64,000 nt of DNA from Cupriavidus sp. D39. Lineage in GTDB: Bacteria > Pseudomonadota > Gammaproteobacteria > Burkholderiales > Burkholderiaceae. Within the stretch, counting starts at the first letter, position 1. Each line of letters begins with the position of its first letter. Under the pieces are notes generated by a model that saw nothing but the letters and a program-made list of their open reading frames with translations, made no database searches and was not told the origin of the DNA. This document shows positions 38,026 through 47,085 of the stretch, piece by piece. Location: the NCBI RefSeq assembly GCF_026627925.1, contig NZ_JAPNLE010000001.1:595360-659359 (forward strand), in the 5' to 3' direction. The position numbers and the translations under genes were made by a program.

Positions 38026-38304
38026 CAGCCGAAGATTTCGTCCTTCCCCGCGTCACTTCACGTGGTCATGAGTTGCCATTGCAAACTGTCGCCAAAGTGA
38101 CATTTACGCGGCCGTTGATAACACAATCATGAGTAGTTCGAACCGGATCCCAAACGTCTGTCTGGCAGCTGCGACGAAGAATCCTACATCACGGATGGGT
38201 ACATTGAGCACTATACTGCAACTTCATATATCCCCCCTGCCAAGCGGGATGGCTGTTGCGCGATGGCGTAAGGCATCCGATATGTTCACAATCCGGAGGT
38301 TGCC

Positions 38305-39569
38305 ATGAATCCGCTCGTCCAAGCCCTGACCACCTGCGGCGGCAAGCTGCTGGCGGAACTCGAAACCATCTACAAGGATATCCACCAGCACCCAGAGCTG
38401 TCGATGCAGGAGGTTCGCACCGCCAAGCTCGCGGCCGATTACATCGAAACGCTGGGCTACCAGGTGACACGCGCGGTGGGCGTCACAGGCGTCGTCGGCG
38501 TGTTGCGCAATGGCGAGGGCCCCACCGTAATGCTGCGCGCCGACATGGATGCGCTACCCATGGCGGAAAATACGGGCCTGCCCTATGCCAGCACCGTCAA
38601 GGCGAAAGATGAAGACGGTGTGGAGGTAGGCGTGGCTCACTCCTGCGGACACGACCTGCACGTGACCTGGCTAATGGGGGCGTCGCGCATTTTTGCAGGG
38701 CATCGGGACGCCTGGAAAGGCACTGTCATGCTCGTATTTCAGCCCGGCGAGGAAGTCGGTCGGGGTGCAGCGAGCATGGTTCAGGATTGGGGGAGGGGCG
38801 TTTCCCCAAGCCAGACATTATCTTGGGGCAGCACGTGATGGTGGGACTGAGTGGAACGGTCTGCTACCGCCCAGGTGTCATCCTGTCAGCCGGTGACAGC
38901 TTGAAGATCAAACTATTCGGTCGCGGGTCACACGGCTCACAGCCGCAGACCGCCATCGATCCGGTGATCATGGCCGCCGCCACCACATTACGCCTGCAAA
39001 CCATCGTTTCGCGTGAAATCTCGCCACTGGACAACGCAGTGTTGACCATTGGCTCGCTGCAGGCCGGCACCAAGGAGAACATCATTCCTGACGATGCCAC
39101 GATCAAGCTCAATATGCGCACCTTCGACGAAGATGTGCGCGAGTACATGCTGTCGTCCGTCAAGCGAATTTGCTGCGCTGAGTGCAATGCCTCCAATGCC
39201 GAGCGGCCGCCCGAGTTCACCACTCTCAGCAGTTACCCGCTAACCGAAAACGACGATGCGTCGACCCAGAAGATCGCGGCAGCCTTCAAAGCGCAGTTTG
39301 GCGACCAGGCCTACGAGACGGCTCCGGCGTCTGCCAGCGAAGACTTCAGCATCTTCGGGCGCACGTGGAATGTGCCATACGTTTTCTGGTTCGTCGGCGG
39401 TACCGACCCCAGTGTGTATGCACAGGCCAAGAAGGAAAAGCAAATCAATAAGATACCGAGCAATCATTCGCCCAAGTTCGCACCGGTCATCCACCCAACG
39501 CTGGAAACGGGGCTGCAGGCCATGCTGACGGCGGCATCTGCGTGGCTTTGCGGTCAGCAAGCGGCATGA
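38305..39569 (+). pseudogene. M20-family amidohydrolase (hippurate hydrolase-like), interrupted by one frameshift
   Basis: Metallopeptidase family M20D: DIHQHPELSMQEVRTAKLA, VMLRADMDALPMAENTGLPY, AHSCGHDLHVTWLMGASRIF and VFQPGEEVGRGA (metal ligands and catalytic Glu), then SHGSQPQTAIDPVIMAA in the dimerisation domain. The frame breaks in five G at about 38790; one extra G restores DWGEGRFPKPDIILGQHVM. Repaired length is about 420 residues. It cleaves N-acyl amino acids in the cytoplasm. GGAGG precedes the start. Confidence 0.85.
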
Positions 39570-40193
39570 TGGAACACAGTCTCTTTGCCTTGGTCGACCT
39601 GTTCGGTACCTTCGCTTTTGCAGTCAGCGGAGCTCTTGCTGCTGAACAGAAGCGCCTCGATCTGTTCGGTGTCGTCGCGATCAGCTATATGACGGCCTGT
39701 GGCGGAGGAATCGTTCGGGATCTCTGCCTAGGCTCGTTACCGCCGGTGGGCATTTCAGATTGGCGGTATCTCGCGACCTCGGTGTTTGCCTCGGCGATGG
39801 CAATCTGGGCGCGTCCAATCGTTGACAGCCTTCAGCATCCTGTCGTTTTTTTTGATTCGCTTGGACTGGGCTTCTTTGCGGTCGTTGGTGCACACAAGGC
39901 GCTGCTGCTTGACCACAACATCGAGGTTGCCATCGTTCTCGGCATGGTGACTGCTGTCGGCGGTGGCGTGGTGAGGGATGTGGTGCTCAATCGCGTACCG
40001 ATCATCCTGCAGAAGGAAATCTATGCACTCGCCGCACTGGTTGGCGCAGCCATACAAGTTCTTGGACAATTCATGGAATGGGGGTGGCAGTCACGCCTTG
40101 GTTTGCGGCGTCCATCTGCTTCGCAATCCGCCTGCTTGCCCTCCGCTATTCCTGGAGCCTTCCTGTTGTCCGTAAAACGGATGTTGCGTAGTC
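39566..40193 (+). pseudogene. TRIC-type (UPF0126/YicG-like) membrane channel protein, one frameshift near the end
   Basis: The start overlaps the amidohydrolase stop (ATGATGG). The product has the duplicated UPF0126 pattern: DLFGTFAFAVSGALAAEQKR, LDLFGVVAISYMTACGGGIV, RDLCLG, and later SLGLGFFAVVGAHKALLL and GMVTAVGGGVVRDVVLNRVP. Bacterial TRIC proteins are trimeric monovalent-cation channels in the inner membrane. Near the end, in the G5 run at 40081-40085, the frame is lost; with one more G it reads VAVTPWFAASICFAIRLLAL to a stop at 40191-40193. Without repair it reads on to 40273. Confidence 0.82.
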
Positions 40194-40269
40194 AGGGCAC
40201 TGTCAACTTGCCGATATTGAAGCGGGACGATCTTGCGAGGCACGGAACAGGAACGAATCTGGCTGTGAG

Positions 40270-40360
40270 CTAGTCGCGCCGCTTCTGCAACAGGACGTCC
40301 CGTTCGGCGCCGTGCTCGTCGACCGCCCGCCACTGTGGCCTCGCGAGGCGGCGGTGGTAG
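40270..40360 (-). pseudogene. IS6-family transposase fragment
   Basis: The minus strand reads RLARPQWRAVDEHGAERDVL and LQKRRD, matching the first-aspartate region of IS6/IS26-type transposases (YLWRAVD..G...D.L.Q.RR). Nothing else of the element remains. Confidence 0.6.
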
Positions 40361-40589
40361 CCCCGACGAGAGAACCCGTTTGATAATTCAAGACGGGCGA
40401 TCCTGCGTAGCAGCAGCCTGCCCATTAAGTACACAATGCCCGCATTATCTGCCGGATTTGCCCTCGCTGTTTTCTGGCTACTCCCTTGAGGTGAACGAAA
40501 CCCATCTTGGTCTCCTTCCGAATGCGTCGGCAAGAGTCCATGAAGGCACAGCTCCACCCACGAGCCAAGTCATTTTCCCACAGGCGTGC

Positions 40590-41714
40590 CTACTCGGATA
40601 GTTCATTCAACTCATAGCTGGTGCTGCGCCCGCCTGCATCCGATTTCCGCAATAGGCCACGTGCGAGCAGATCAGTGATGTCGCGCAGCGCGGTGTCTGG
40701 CGAGCATTTGGCGATCGCCGCCCACTTGGAGCTGGTGAGCTTTCCTTCGAAGCCATCGAGCAGCCGATTGAGCAATTTCACCTGCCGCTCGTTCAGTGGC
40801 GTGGTCGCCCAGCGCCGCCAGAACCGCGTCTTGATCAGCACGGCATCAAGGGTGTCCTGCGCCTGATCGAGGGCGCGATGCAGCGTATCGAGGAACCAGG
40901 CCAGCCACTCGGTGACATCCATCGACCGCTTCTGGGTCCGCTCCAGGATATCGTAGTAGACCTTGCGCTCCCGCTGGATCTGCGCCGACAGGCTGTAGAA
41001 ACGCTGCGGGCTGCCATCGGCGCGCGCCAGCAGCAGGTCGCCGATCGCACGGGCTATACGGCCGTTGCCGTCGTCAAACGGATGCAAGGTAACGAGCCAC
41101 AAATGGCCGAGGCCTGCCTTGAGCAGAGGTGGATCGTTCGATGCGCCATTGACCCAGTCAAGAAATCGGCTTGTTTCGGCTTCCAGGCGATTGGCTGGCG
41201 GTGCTTCGAAATGCACACGTTGTCGGCCGACGGGGCCGGACACCACCTGCATCGGACCGCTTGTGTCGTCACGCCAGCCACCGACCTTGATCCGGGCAAG
41301 GCCGGAGTAGCCGGTGGGAAACAGCGCGGCATGCCAGCCGAACAATCGCTCCCGGGTGACCGGTGCAAGGCAATTGGCGGTCGCATCGAGCACCATTTCA
41401 ACCACGCCTTCGACGTGACGATCGACTGGGGCCAGTGCGCCGATGTCCACGCCCAAGCGGCGCGCGATGGACGAACGCACGGATGCAACGCTGAGATGTT
41501 CGCCCTCGATCTCGCTGGTCTTGACCACGTCCTCGGTGAGCGCCGCGAGACTCGCCTGATCGCGCAGAGCCATGCCGACATCCGCCAAGCGCCCCGTCAG
41601 CAGTCCTTGGGCGCGACTCACCTCGGCCATAGGCCCTGCCAGGGCAGTCAGATCGTAGTGCCAGCTTGGCCAGTCACCGGCCTGCCAGATGTATGTGTAA
41701 TCTCCGCTTTCCAT
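40590..41714 (-). CDS. Fic-family AMP-transferase with amino-terminal inhibitory motif and winged-helix tail
   Basis: This 374-residue protein has a DUF4172-like amino region (YIWQAGDWPSWHYDLTALAG), the inhibitory helix TSEIEGEHLSVASVRSSIAR with the S/T-x-x-x-E-G/N pattern of class II Fic proteins, and the active loop LHPFDDGNGRIARAIGDLLL (HPFxDGNGR). A winged-helix-like end follows (LTSSKWAAIAKCSPDTALRD). It would AMPylate a protein target when the inhibitory glutamate is displaced. No separate antitoxin is adjacent, as expected for self-inhibited members. It lies just outside the left end of the TniABQ transposon. Confidence 0.92.
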   Translation of the reverse strand: MESGDYTYIWQAGDWPSWHYDLTALAGPMAEVSRAQGLLTGRLADVGMALRDQASLAALTEDVVKTSEIEGEHLSVASVRSSIARRLGVDIGALAPVDRHVEGVVEMVLDATANCLAPVTRERLFGWHAALFPTGYSGLARIKVGGWRDDTSGPMQVVSGPVGRQRVHFEAPPANRLEAETSRFLDWVNGASNDPPLLKAGLGHLWLVTLHPFDDGNGRIARAIGDLLLARADGSPQRFYSLSAQIQRERKVYYDILERTQKRSMDVTEWLAWFLDTLHRALDQAQDTLDAVLIKTRFWRRWATTPLNERQVKLLNRLLDGFEGKLTSSKWAAIAKCSPDTALRDITDLLARGLLRKSDAGGRSTSYELNELSE

Positions 41715-41974
41715 GCGGAGATTATGATCTGCTTTCTCCGCGGACGCAAGTTATTCGCCGCATATGGTGCGGTGATTGCCCTGGATATTCACTGCAGGAA
41801 GGCAACGCTGGCCGGTCGCCTAGCGCGGGTACGATCCAGGCACATACCCATCACGCGCATGATCGGTCAACTGCTGCCGCTCCCCGTCAATGCATGTCTC
41901 GATCAGGATACGCATGGAGGTTCCCCGATGGAGTCAGTACGCAATGCTCTCCGATCCCGCCGGATTTGCCCCCT

Positions 41975-42080
41975 GCCTTTGGCCACTCGCCCTACCTGCC
42001 GGAGGACGATGCCGGGCATGCGGCCACGCACGAACGGCACCGGATCGGCGGGAAGCCCAGCACCGTGGAACAAGCCCACA
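41975..42080 (+). pseudogene. Fragment of the carboxyl end of a tyrosine recombinase
   Basis: FGHSPYLPEDDAGHAATHER and HRIGGK echo the tail of the recombinase at 25643-26578 (FGHSSISTTSAYLHSEEDAR and HKATQERHRIGW). It is cut before the left end of the transposon at 42215. A third tail fragment is at 47771-47815. Confidence 0.6.
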
Positions 42081-42280
42081 CGAAGCAAGATGCGGTTCGG
42101 TTGGACTCAGGCGCCGGCACTCCCGACGAATATTCACGTTCGTGAAAGAATCCGTTTTCCCGACGCCCGGCCAGCGCGGTTTAGTTCTGCCGGGACGGCG
42201 GACGGATGAGCAAGTGTTGCAGATCGCTATTTCCGCCAATGGCGGTCACAATTTCCGCCAATGCAGAGATCTGAACGCTT

Positions 42281-42789
42281 TTACCCGCCCTTGCGCTGAC
42301 GCTTGCCAATCGTACGGAGCACCGCCGTGAGGTTGCGGCAGATGCGTAGCGTGCATGGCGGGAGCGCATTCAGTCTATGGCCAGCGACTTGGCAAACAGC
42401 CGTGTGCGGATCTAGCCAATCCCGCTTCCAGCGAGGCGAGAAAACATCGACGGGATTCAGAACAACGCAGTCGAAACAGTATGGGAGCCGATCTCGGTCT
42501 GACACCCACGCCATAGGTGTTTGAAGTGCCTCGAGCCTTGGGATACCAATATGAGTCAGCAGCGCAAGGCGGCACAGTGCCTGCTCGTCAATCGGGGGAA
42601 TAGAAGCCAGCCAGTATTGGTCAACGCTGGAAACGCACCAAGGTTGCCAATCTGCCACAACTGGTCAACACTGATCTGATACCTTGCGGCCAGGCGACCG
42701 AGCCAACCGCCAAACGCTTCGTCGTCGAATGGACGCGGAGCAACGGGCCAAGGCCTGACGTCCTCAGGAGAGCAGGGTTCGCGCTGCAT
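42281..42789 (-). pseudogene. tniQ: TniQ-family targeting protein, short and frameshifted
   Basis: The first frame reads RPWPVAPRPFDDEAFGGWLG and RLAARYQISVDQLWQ, the usual opening of TniQ. After a break near 42610 the next frame gives DQYWLASIPPIDEQALCRLA, YCFDCVVLNPVDVFSPRWKR and DWLDPHTAVCQVAGHRLNAL (cysteine/histidine pattern of the TniQ zinc domain). Repaired, the protein has only about 170 residues, as in short TniQ variants. It links the transposase complex to the target site. It overlaps the end of tniB by 26 bp. Confidence 0.75.
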
Positions 42790-43633
42790 TCTCTATGTGA
42801 CCAACGTCGATGGCCTCCTGCCCATCCCGGATCGCGAGTTCTACGGAAACAGACAAGACGCGCGACACTTCCCCCGTTAGCCCTCCACTTGCAGTCAGAA
42901 TGGCATGTACCGTCTCTCGCCGTGCGAGATTCGACGGACGTCGAAGCGGCAAAATCATCTCGAAGGCGGCAAGAAGAGAGCGAAATGCCTCCGTCTCCTG
43001 CCATCTCGGCACCTCGAGACGGGCGAATCGACTGACCATCTGGGGATCCGTTTGGAGCGCCATGACGGCGTCTTGAGTGCCAACTAGGACAACAGCGATT
43101 TTCAAGTCATTGGCGAGGAACTTCAGCAGATTCAAGGATGCGCGCTGCTCCCGATAGTTGCCGGCCAGCAAGTGATGAACCTCGTCCACGATCAGCATGC
43201 GCGCCGAAACCTTTCGAAGCAGTGCGCGACCCAGGTTCTCAAGTGCAGATAGCCTTGCCGCCACATTGAAGGGAGCGCCCAGTTCAAAGAGCAATGAAGA
43301 ATAGAACCGGGGCTGCTCGGGTGTCGGTGGCATCTGCATGGCAACAATGCTTCGCAACTCGACGCCCCTCTCCTCGTCATACTCGGGCGGATGACGACGC
43401 TGGAATTTCGAGACAATCTGCGTCTTCCCGATGTTGGAATCTCCGTGCAGCAACAGGCACGGCATACGCTCTCGCTGAGGTGTTTGCAGGAGACGCTCGA
43501 GAATCTCCAGCGCTTGGGTAGCGCGCGGGTAGTCTATCCAATGGTTACGTGCCAAGCCTTTAATTCTGACACCATCGTCGCACTGAGCCAGTTCTCTCGC
43601 GGCCGGTAGCAGATGTGTTAGCAGCGCGCGCAT
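42764..43633 (-). CDS. tniB: TniB-family AAA+ ATPase
   Basis: This 289-residue ATPase of the TniB/TnsC group has Walker A LLHGDSNIGKTQIVSKF, Walker B MLIVDEVHHLLAG, and sensor I VVLVGTQDAVMALQTDPQMV, ending with arginine-rich SRFARLEVPRW. It binds DNA as an ATP-dependent filament or ring, selects the insertion site and activates TniA. It starts a few bases after the tniA stop and is followed by tniQ, the standard order. Confidence 0.94.
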   Translation of the reverse strand: MRALLTHLLPAARELAQCDDGVRIKGLARNHWIDYPRATQALEILERLLQTPQRERMPCLLLHGDSNIGKTQIVSKFQRRHPPEYDEERGVELRSIVAMQMPPTPEQPRFYSSLLFELGAPFNVAARLSALENLGRALLRKVSARMLIVDEVHHLLAGNYREQRASLNLLKFLANDLKIAVVLVGTQDAVMALQTDPQMVSRFARLEVPRWQETEAFRSLLAAFEMILPLRRPSNLARRETVHAILTASGGLTGEVSRVLSVSVELAIRDGQEAIDVGHIENAARTLLS

Positions 43634-43638
43634 CGCGA

Positions 43639-45270
43639 TTACAGGAACTCGACATTGAACACTGAGGGCGGCTTGTTGTAATCCACTGCCGGCTCAGACC
43701 GCTTGTCCAATGCATTTGCAAGCATCAGGTTTGGCGCCTCGCCAAGAATCTGAGGTGCCAGTTCCTTCAGCGCTTCGCCTTGACGGCTTGCCCCCAATGT
43801 TTGCGATCCCGCGCGGGAGACAATCCGACGCTGTTCGTCAATCGCGTCAAATACCCTTCCTTCGGTGACATATTCTTTGCCTTGGGATCGTAAGCGCCGT
43901 AACGCACTGCGCTGCTCCCACAATGACACTCGGCCACGGCGCAGGTCCGCAAATGTCGCTTCAACGTAGTGCTTTCCGTCGACACCGACAAAGATTCTAG
44001 AGAGATCCTCAGGATGGTACCTTACAATAACTTTCTGCTTTGCCGCCCGCCAGGCTGCGAATATTGGGTGCCAGTATCGAAGGTAGAACAGCGTCAGCCC
44101 ATCTGACTGCACGGTCCGATAGGTCATCGGCAAGAACTGGATTAGGAAGCGCAGTGGTTCAGGCGCCGCATTGGGAAGTAAGCGTGGAGGCGTCTTCCTA
44201 CCCGCCGCTGCCCACTCCGAAAACGGAGTGGCTCCCTGCAGCCCGCGGTGTGCGTTGTGGTGATAGCGTTCCGCAATCTCGAGAACTAGCCACCGCTCAA
44301 ACTCCCGGATCGTCAAGGAGGCTTCCTTTTCCGGCGGTCGGGCCTTGCGCCCCTTGGGGGACGATCCAGTCGACCCTGGCAGGCTATGGACACGTTCCAT
44401 GATGGTCCTCATCAAGCGTTCGATATGTCCCCCGAAGTACGGCCTTCCTGCAGGTCGGTACATCAGTTCAACACCGTACTCCCGACACCCCGCTCGCAAT
44501 GCCCTGCTTTTGAATTCGGCCGCATTATCGAGGTGAAGTAGCTGTGGAATACCGTGCATAGGCCAATCGGCGCTAACATCGACGCTGGCGAGCCAGCCAT
44601 CCTTTGGCAAGACAACGCGGGTCAGTAGCAACGCGACCGTTGCCGCGTTGGGGCGGTCCATCCCCACATACATGCCCACGACACATCTTGTCGAGACGTC
44701 AAGGGCAATGCTTAGCCATGGCCGACCAATTGGGCGTCGGCATGTATCGTCCACCAGGATCAAATCGGCCAGCGTGTGATCGATCTGCACGATATCCATC
44801 GGACAGCGCGCCACAAGATGACCTGGCGGAATCTCAGAACCCGGCAGCGTTGCGAGCCGAAGGGCCTCTTCTTTCCGAAGAGCGGCCCAGCGCCGCGAAA
44901 TGGTAGATCTGCTTGGCGAACGAACATTTTCCGCTGCGCATCGCTTCCGGATTTCGACGTCGAGCTCGAAAAGCGGATGAGCGAGATGAAGCTGTCGCGG
45001 CAGCCAATCGGTAAGCACCTCACTCACGATTTCCTCGACAGTCGCTGCTAGACGCAGCTTCCCCACTTTTGGACCTCGGTCATTAGGTATCAACGCGCTC
45101 GCCACAGGATCCGCGAGGAAGCGGCGGCGCAAGTGATAAACCGTAGCCCAATGGATTCCAAGCAATTTGCCAGCGTTCTCAGCTTGCTTGAGCGAGAGAG
45201 GAGCCGTCCCAAGCGGACGTAAGACCCTCGCAATCGCCAGTTCGCGCTTCGTTGCAATCCTCATCGCCAT
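43639..45270 (-). CDS. tniA: TniA-type DDE transposase
   Basis: This protein of about 543 residues opens with helix-turn-helix segments (KQAENAGKLLGIHWATVYHL) and has an integrase core: VQIDHTLADLILVDDTCRRP (first D), IPQLLHLDNAAEFKSRALRA (second D) and YFGGHIERLMRTIMERVHSL (E), followed by a Mu-type beta-barrel (YWHPIFAAWRAAKQKVIVRY). It cuts and joins the transposon ends. The start at 45270 (MAMRIATKRELA) is an estimate. An IS4-family element is inserted 24 bp upstream of it and must have displaced its promoter. Confidence 0.93.
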   Translation of the reverse strand: MAMRIATKRELAIARVLRPLGTAPLSLKQAENAGKLLGIHWATVYHLRRRFLADPVASALIPNDRGPKVGKLRLAATVEEIVSEVLTDWLPRQLHLAHPLFELDVEIRKRCAAENVRSPSRSTISRRWAALRKEEALRLATLPGSEIPPGHLVARCPMDIVQIDHTLADLILVDDTCRRPIGRPWLSIALDVSTRCVVGMYVGMDRPNAATVALLLTRVVLPKDGWLASVDVSADWPMHGIPQLLHLDNAAEFKSRALRAGCREYGVELMYRPAGRPYFGGHIERLMRTIMERVHSLPGSTGSSPKGRKARPPEKEASLTIREFERWLVLEIAERYHHNAHRGLQGATPFSEWAAAGRKTPPRLLPNAAPEPLRFLIQFLPMTYRTVQSDGLTLFYLRYWHPIFAAWRAAKQKVIVRYHPEDLSRIFVGVDGKHYVEATFADLRRGRVSLWEQRSALRRLRSQGKEYVTEGRVFDAIDEQRRIVSRAGSQTLGASRQGEALKELAPQILGEAPNLMLANALDKRSEPAVDYNKPPSVFNVEFL

Positions 45271-45287
45271 GTTCAAGACCGTGGTCT

Positions 45288-45294
45288 TACATAC
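45288..45294. repeat. Left copy of a 7-bp target duplication TACATAC
   Basis: It flanks the IS4-family element on the left; the identical right copy is at 46872-46878. A perfect duplication shows a fairly recent, simple insertion. Confidence 0.75.
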
Positions 45295-45386
45295 ACTCAA
45301 CTTTAGACATTCAGGCCCGCTCAACGAGCGGGTTGGAAACGGATTCAAGAAATCGAAAAATGCTTGACATGGGGCAATGATCGTGT

Positions 45387-45434
45387 GGCCGCCGCGCTGC
45401 TTGCGCGGGTTTTAGCGCAAGCAGCGCGGCGGCC
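45387..45434 (+). promoter_or_regulatory. Perfect 20-bp stem, 8-base loop hairpin before the IS4 transposase
   Basis: Arms 45387-45406 and 45415-45434 are exact reverse complements (GGCCGCCGCGCTGCTTGCGC) around GGGTTTTA. It ends 35 bp before the transposase start. Such hairpins in insertion sequences block reading-in transcription or translation from outside promoters; that role here is inferred. Confidence 0.8.
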
Positions 45435-45469
45435 AATGAGGATCGTTTTCGGTCCTCTTGCGATTGCCC

Positions 45470-46756
45470 ATGTCTTTGTCCAACCGTGTACGACTGTGTC
45501 TGTCCGAATGGATCAACCTTCTGCTTCTGGCCGTGCCAATTCGCTCTCGCGGGAGCTTTGTCGAGCTGCTGTGCGGCTGTATGGTTTCGCCAGAAGGCTG
45601 GGTGACGCGCGCTATCAGCGCCATCGCGCGACGCAGGCACTGGACGACCTACTACAAGCTTCTCGGGCGCGGCAGCTTGCGCACCGTGCGTTTGGCCCGC
45701 CAATTGTTCTTGCTGGTGCTCACAGTGCTGCCATGCGATGTGCTGACACTGGTCATCGACGATACACTGGTGCCGCGCTCCTCGGAGCAGGCGCCCGGTT
45801 GCGCGTATCGCCACGACCACAGCCGCAAGATCAATCGGCCGCAATTCATACGGGCCCAGTGCTGGGTTACGCTGGGCGTGAGCGCGCTGGGCAACGGCGG
45901 GGTCAACCTGGTGCTGCCAATTCTCTCGCGGCTGGTGCCAAACACCGGCAACCGCAACAAGCTGAAAATCGCGCTGGTGCTGGTCCGCTCTCTGGCGGGC
46001 GTGGCCAACAAGCCGGTGCGCGTACTGTTCGATTCGTGGTTCATGCGCGCCCGCCTGGTATTGCCTTTGCTGCGCAGACAAATGCACGTGATTGGACAGG
46101 CGCGCATCGACACCGCGCTGTTTCTCGTGCCGCCACCGCCAACCACACCCAGACGTGGTCGCAAGCGCATCTATGGCGAGCGCCTGAACGCCGAGGCCAT
46201 CGAAGCACTGCCCGCGATCGAACTGCGCATGCCGCTCTATGGCAAAGACCAGCAGGTTCGCCTGCGCTCTGCCGAGGCCCGCGCGCGCTTCCTCAAGGGC
46301 GCGTTGGTGCGTGCCGTCTGGTGCCAGTTCTTCGATGCGAAGAAACAGGCCTGGACCAAGCCCCGTCTGCTGCTCGCGAGCGAAACGGACTTGAGCGCCC
46401 AGGAGATCGTGCAGTTGTACGCGCGCCGCTGGGGCATAGAACCGCTGTTTCACAATCTCAAGCGCTGGTTCGGCGTGAGCAATCTCTGGCAGCAATCGCG
46501 CACCGTGCTGGAGTTGTGGATGCAAATTCGCTCGATGGCCTGGACTTTGAACCAACTGCTGAGTCTGGTGCTTGTCGAGACCTTCCCGATGAACGCGGTC
46601 GCACCATGGCGCATGAATCAGCCCGTCACGGCCGGTCTGGTCACGCAGTGGCTGCGCATGGAATTTACCGGACTTGCGTTTCGCGACGGCCTGAATCGCA
46701 AGTCCCAGAAATTCCAGTGGCCAACGCCACGCAACGACACGCGACCGACCTCGTAG
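45470..46756 (+). CDS. IS4-family transposase
   Basis: This protein of 428 residues has the DDE pattern: first aspartates in TLVIDDTLVPRSSEQAPG, second in RVLFDSWFMRARLVLPLLRR, and the YREK-type signature YARRWGIEPLFHNLKRWFG that holds the glutamate. The frame is intact, unlike most genes in the window. The start is ATG 45470; TTG 45458 is possible. It catalyses cut-and-paste movement of the element. Confidence 0.9.
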   Translation: MSLSNRVRLCLSEWINLLLLAVPIRSRGSFVELLCGCMVSPEGWVTRAISAIARRRHWTTYYKLLGRGSLRTVRLARQLFLLVLTVLPCDVLTLVIDDTLVPRSSEQAPGCAYRHDHSRKINRPQFIRAQCWVTLGVSALGNGGVNLVLPILSRLVPNTGNRNKLKIALVLVRSLAGVANKPVRVLFDSWFMRARLVLPLLRRQMHVIGQARIDTALFLVPPPPTTPRRGRKRIYGERLNAEAIEALPAIELRMPLYGKDQQVRLRSAEARARFLKGALVRAVWCQFFDAKKQAWTKPRLLLASETDLSAQEIVQLYARRWGIEPLFHNLKRWFGVSNLWQQSRTVLELWMQIRSMAWTLNQLLSLVLVETFPMNAVAPWRMNQPVTAGLVTQWLRMEFTGLAFRDGLNRKSQKFQWPTPRNDTRPTS

Positions 46757-46878
46757 GATTGCCCGCGCGCGCTTCTGACGGCGTCTCATCGCTGTTTCCA
46801 TTGCCAAATCGCCTCGTTGACGACCACCGTCGCAGCCGGTGAGGCAGCCATTCGCATGTCTAATGTTGAGTTACATAC

Positions 46879-47070
46879 ACTAGACGATTTACTGAACAGT
46901 CGACTGCGTTGGCGGAATTAGTGGACGCGGCGTCCCAAAACGCGTTGCCTGTGAACAACAGTGATATACGCCACAACGAAGTAAAAATCGCTTATGGATC
47001 AATCAGTTAGATCGATGTGATCATTAGCGGATATAGCGGTCACCGCTGGCCGAATTAGCGATCGGCAACA
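46879..47070. repeat. Right end region of the TniABQ transposon with repeated sub-motifs
   Basis: Within this stretch TTGGCGGAATTAGTGGACG, TCATTAGCGGATATAGCGG and GGCCGAATTAGCGATCGG recur as variants of one motif, ending GCAACA. These are probably TniA binding sites. The last 60 bp closely match the right ends of the 480-bp elements. Confidence 0.65.
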
Positions 47071-47085
47071 GCTGGACCGTCCCAT

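Larger units (their letters stand above)
45295..46871 (+). mobile_element. IS4-family insertion sequence, 1577 bp, with intact ends
   Basis: The terminal inverted repeats are ACTCAACTTTAGACAT on the left and ATGTCTAATGTTGAGT on the right, flanked by TACATAC on both sides. The element contains one transposase gene (45470-46756). A very strong hairpin lies between the left end and the gene. It sits inside the TniABQ transposon, upstream of tniA. Confidence 0.88.
42215..47070 (-). mobile_element. TniA/TniB/TniQ transposon (Tn5053/Tn7-like), interrupted by an IS4-family element
   Basis: The ends are TGTTGCAGATCGCTATTTCC on the left and its inverted counterpart ending GCAACA on the right (TGTTGCCGATCGCTAATTCG when reversed). 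Behind each end further sub-motifs of the type TTTCCGCCAATG or TTAGCGGATATAGCGG act like the repeated transposase sites of this family. It carries tniA, tniB and tniQ in that order reading leftwards, but no resolvase or cargo. The expected 5-bp target duplication is not exact (GCAAG versus GCTGG). Length is 4856 bp, including the 1577-bp IS. Confidence 0.78.

Noticed and set aside
45311..46807. 498-codon minus-strand frame opposite the IS4 transposase
   Set aside because: The opposite strand carries the transposase motifs; this frame is rich in His/Gln/Arg and has no family features.
42210..47075. A 5-bp target duplication around the Tni transposon
   Set aside because: The flanks are GCAAG and GCTGG, which match at only three of five bases, so I do not claim a duplication.
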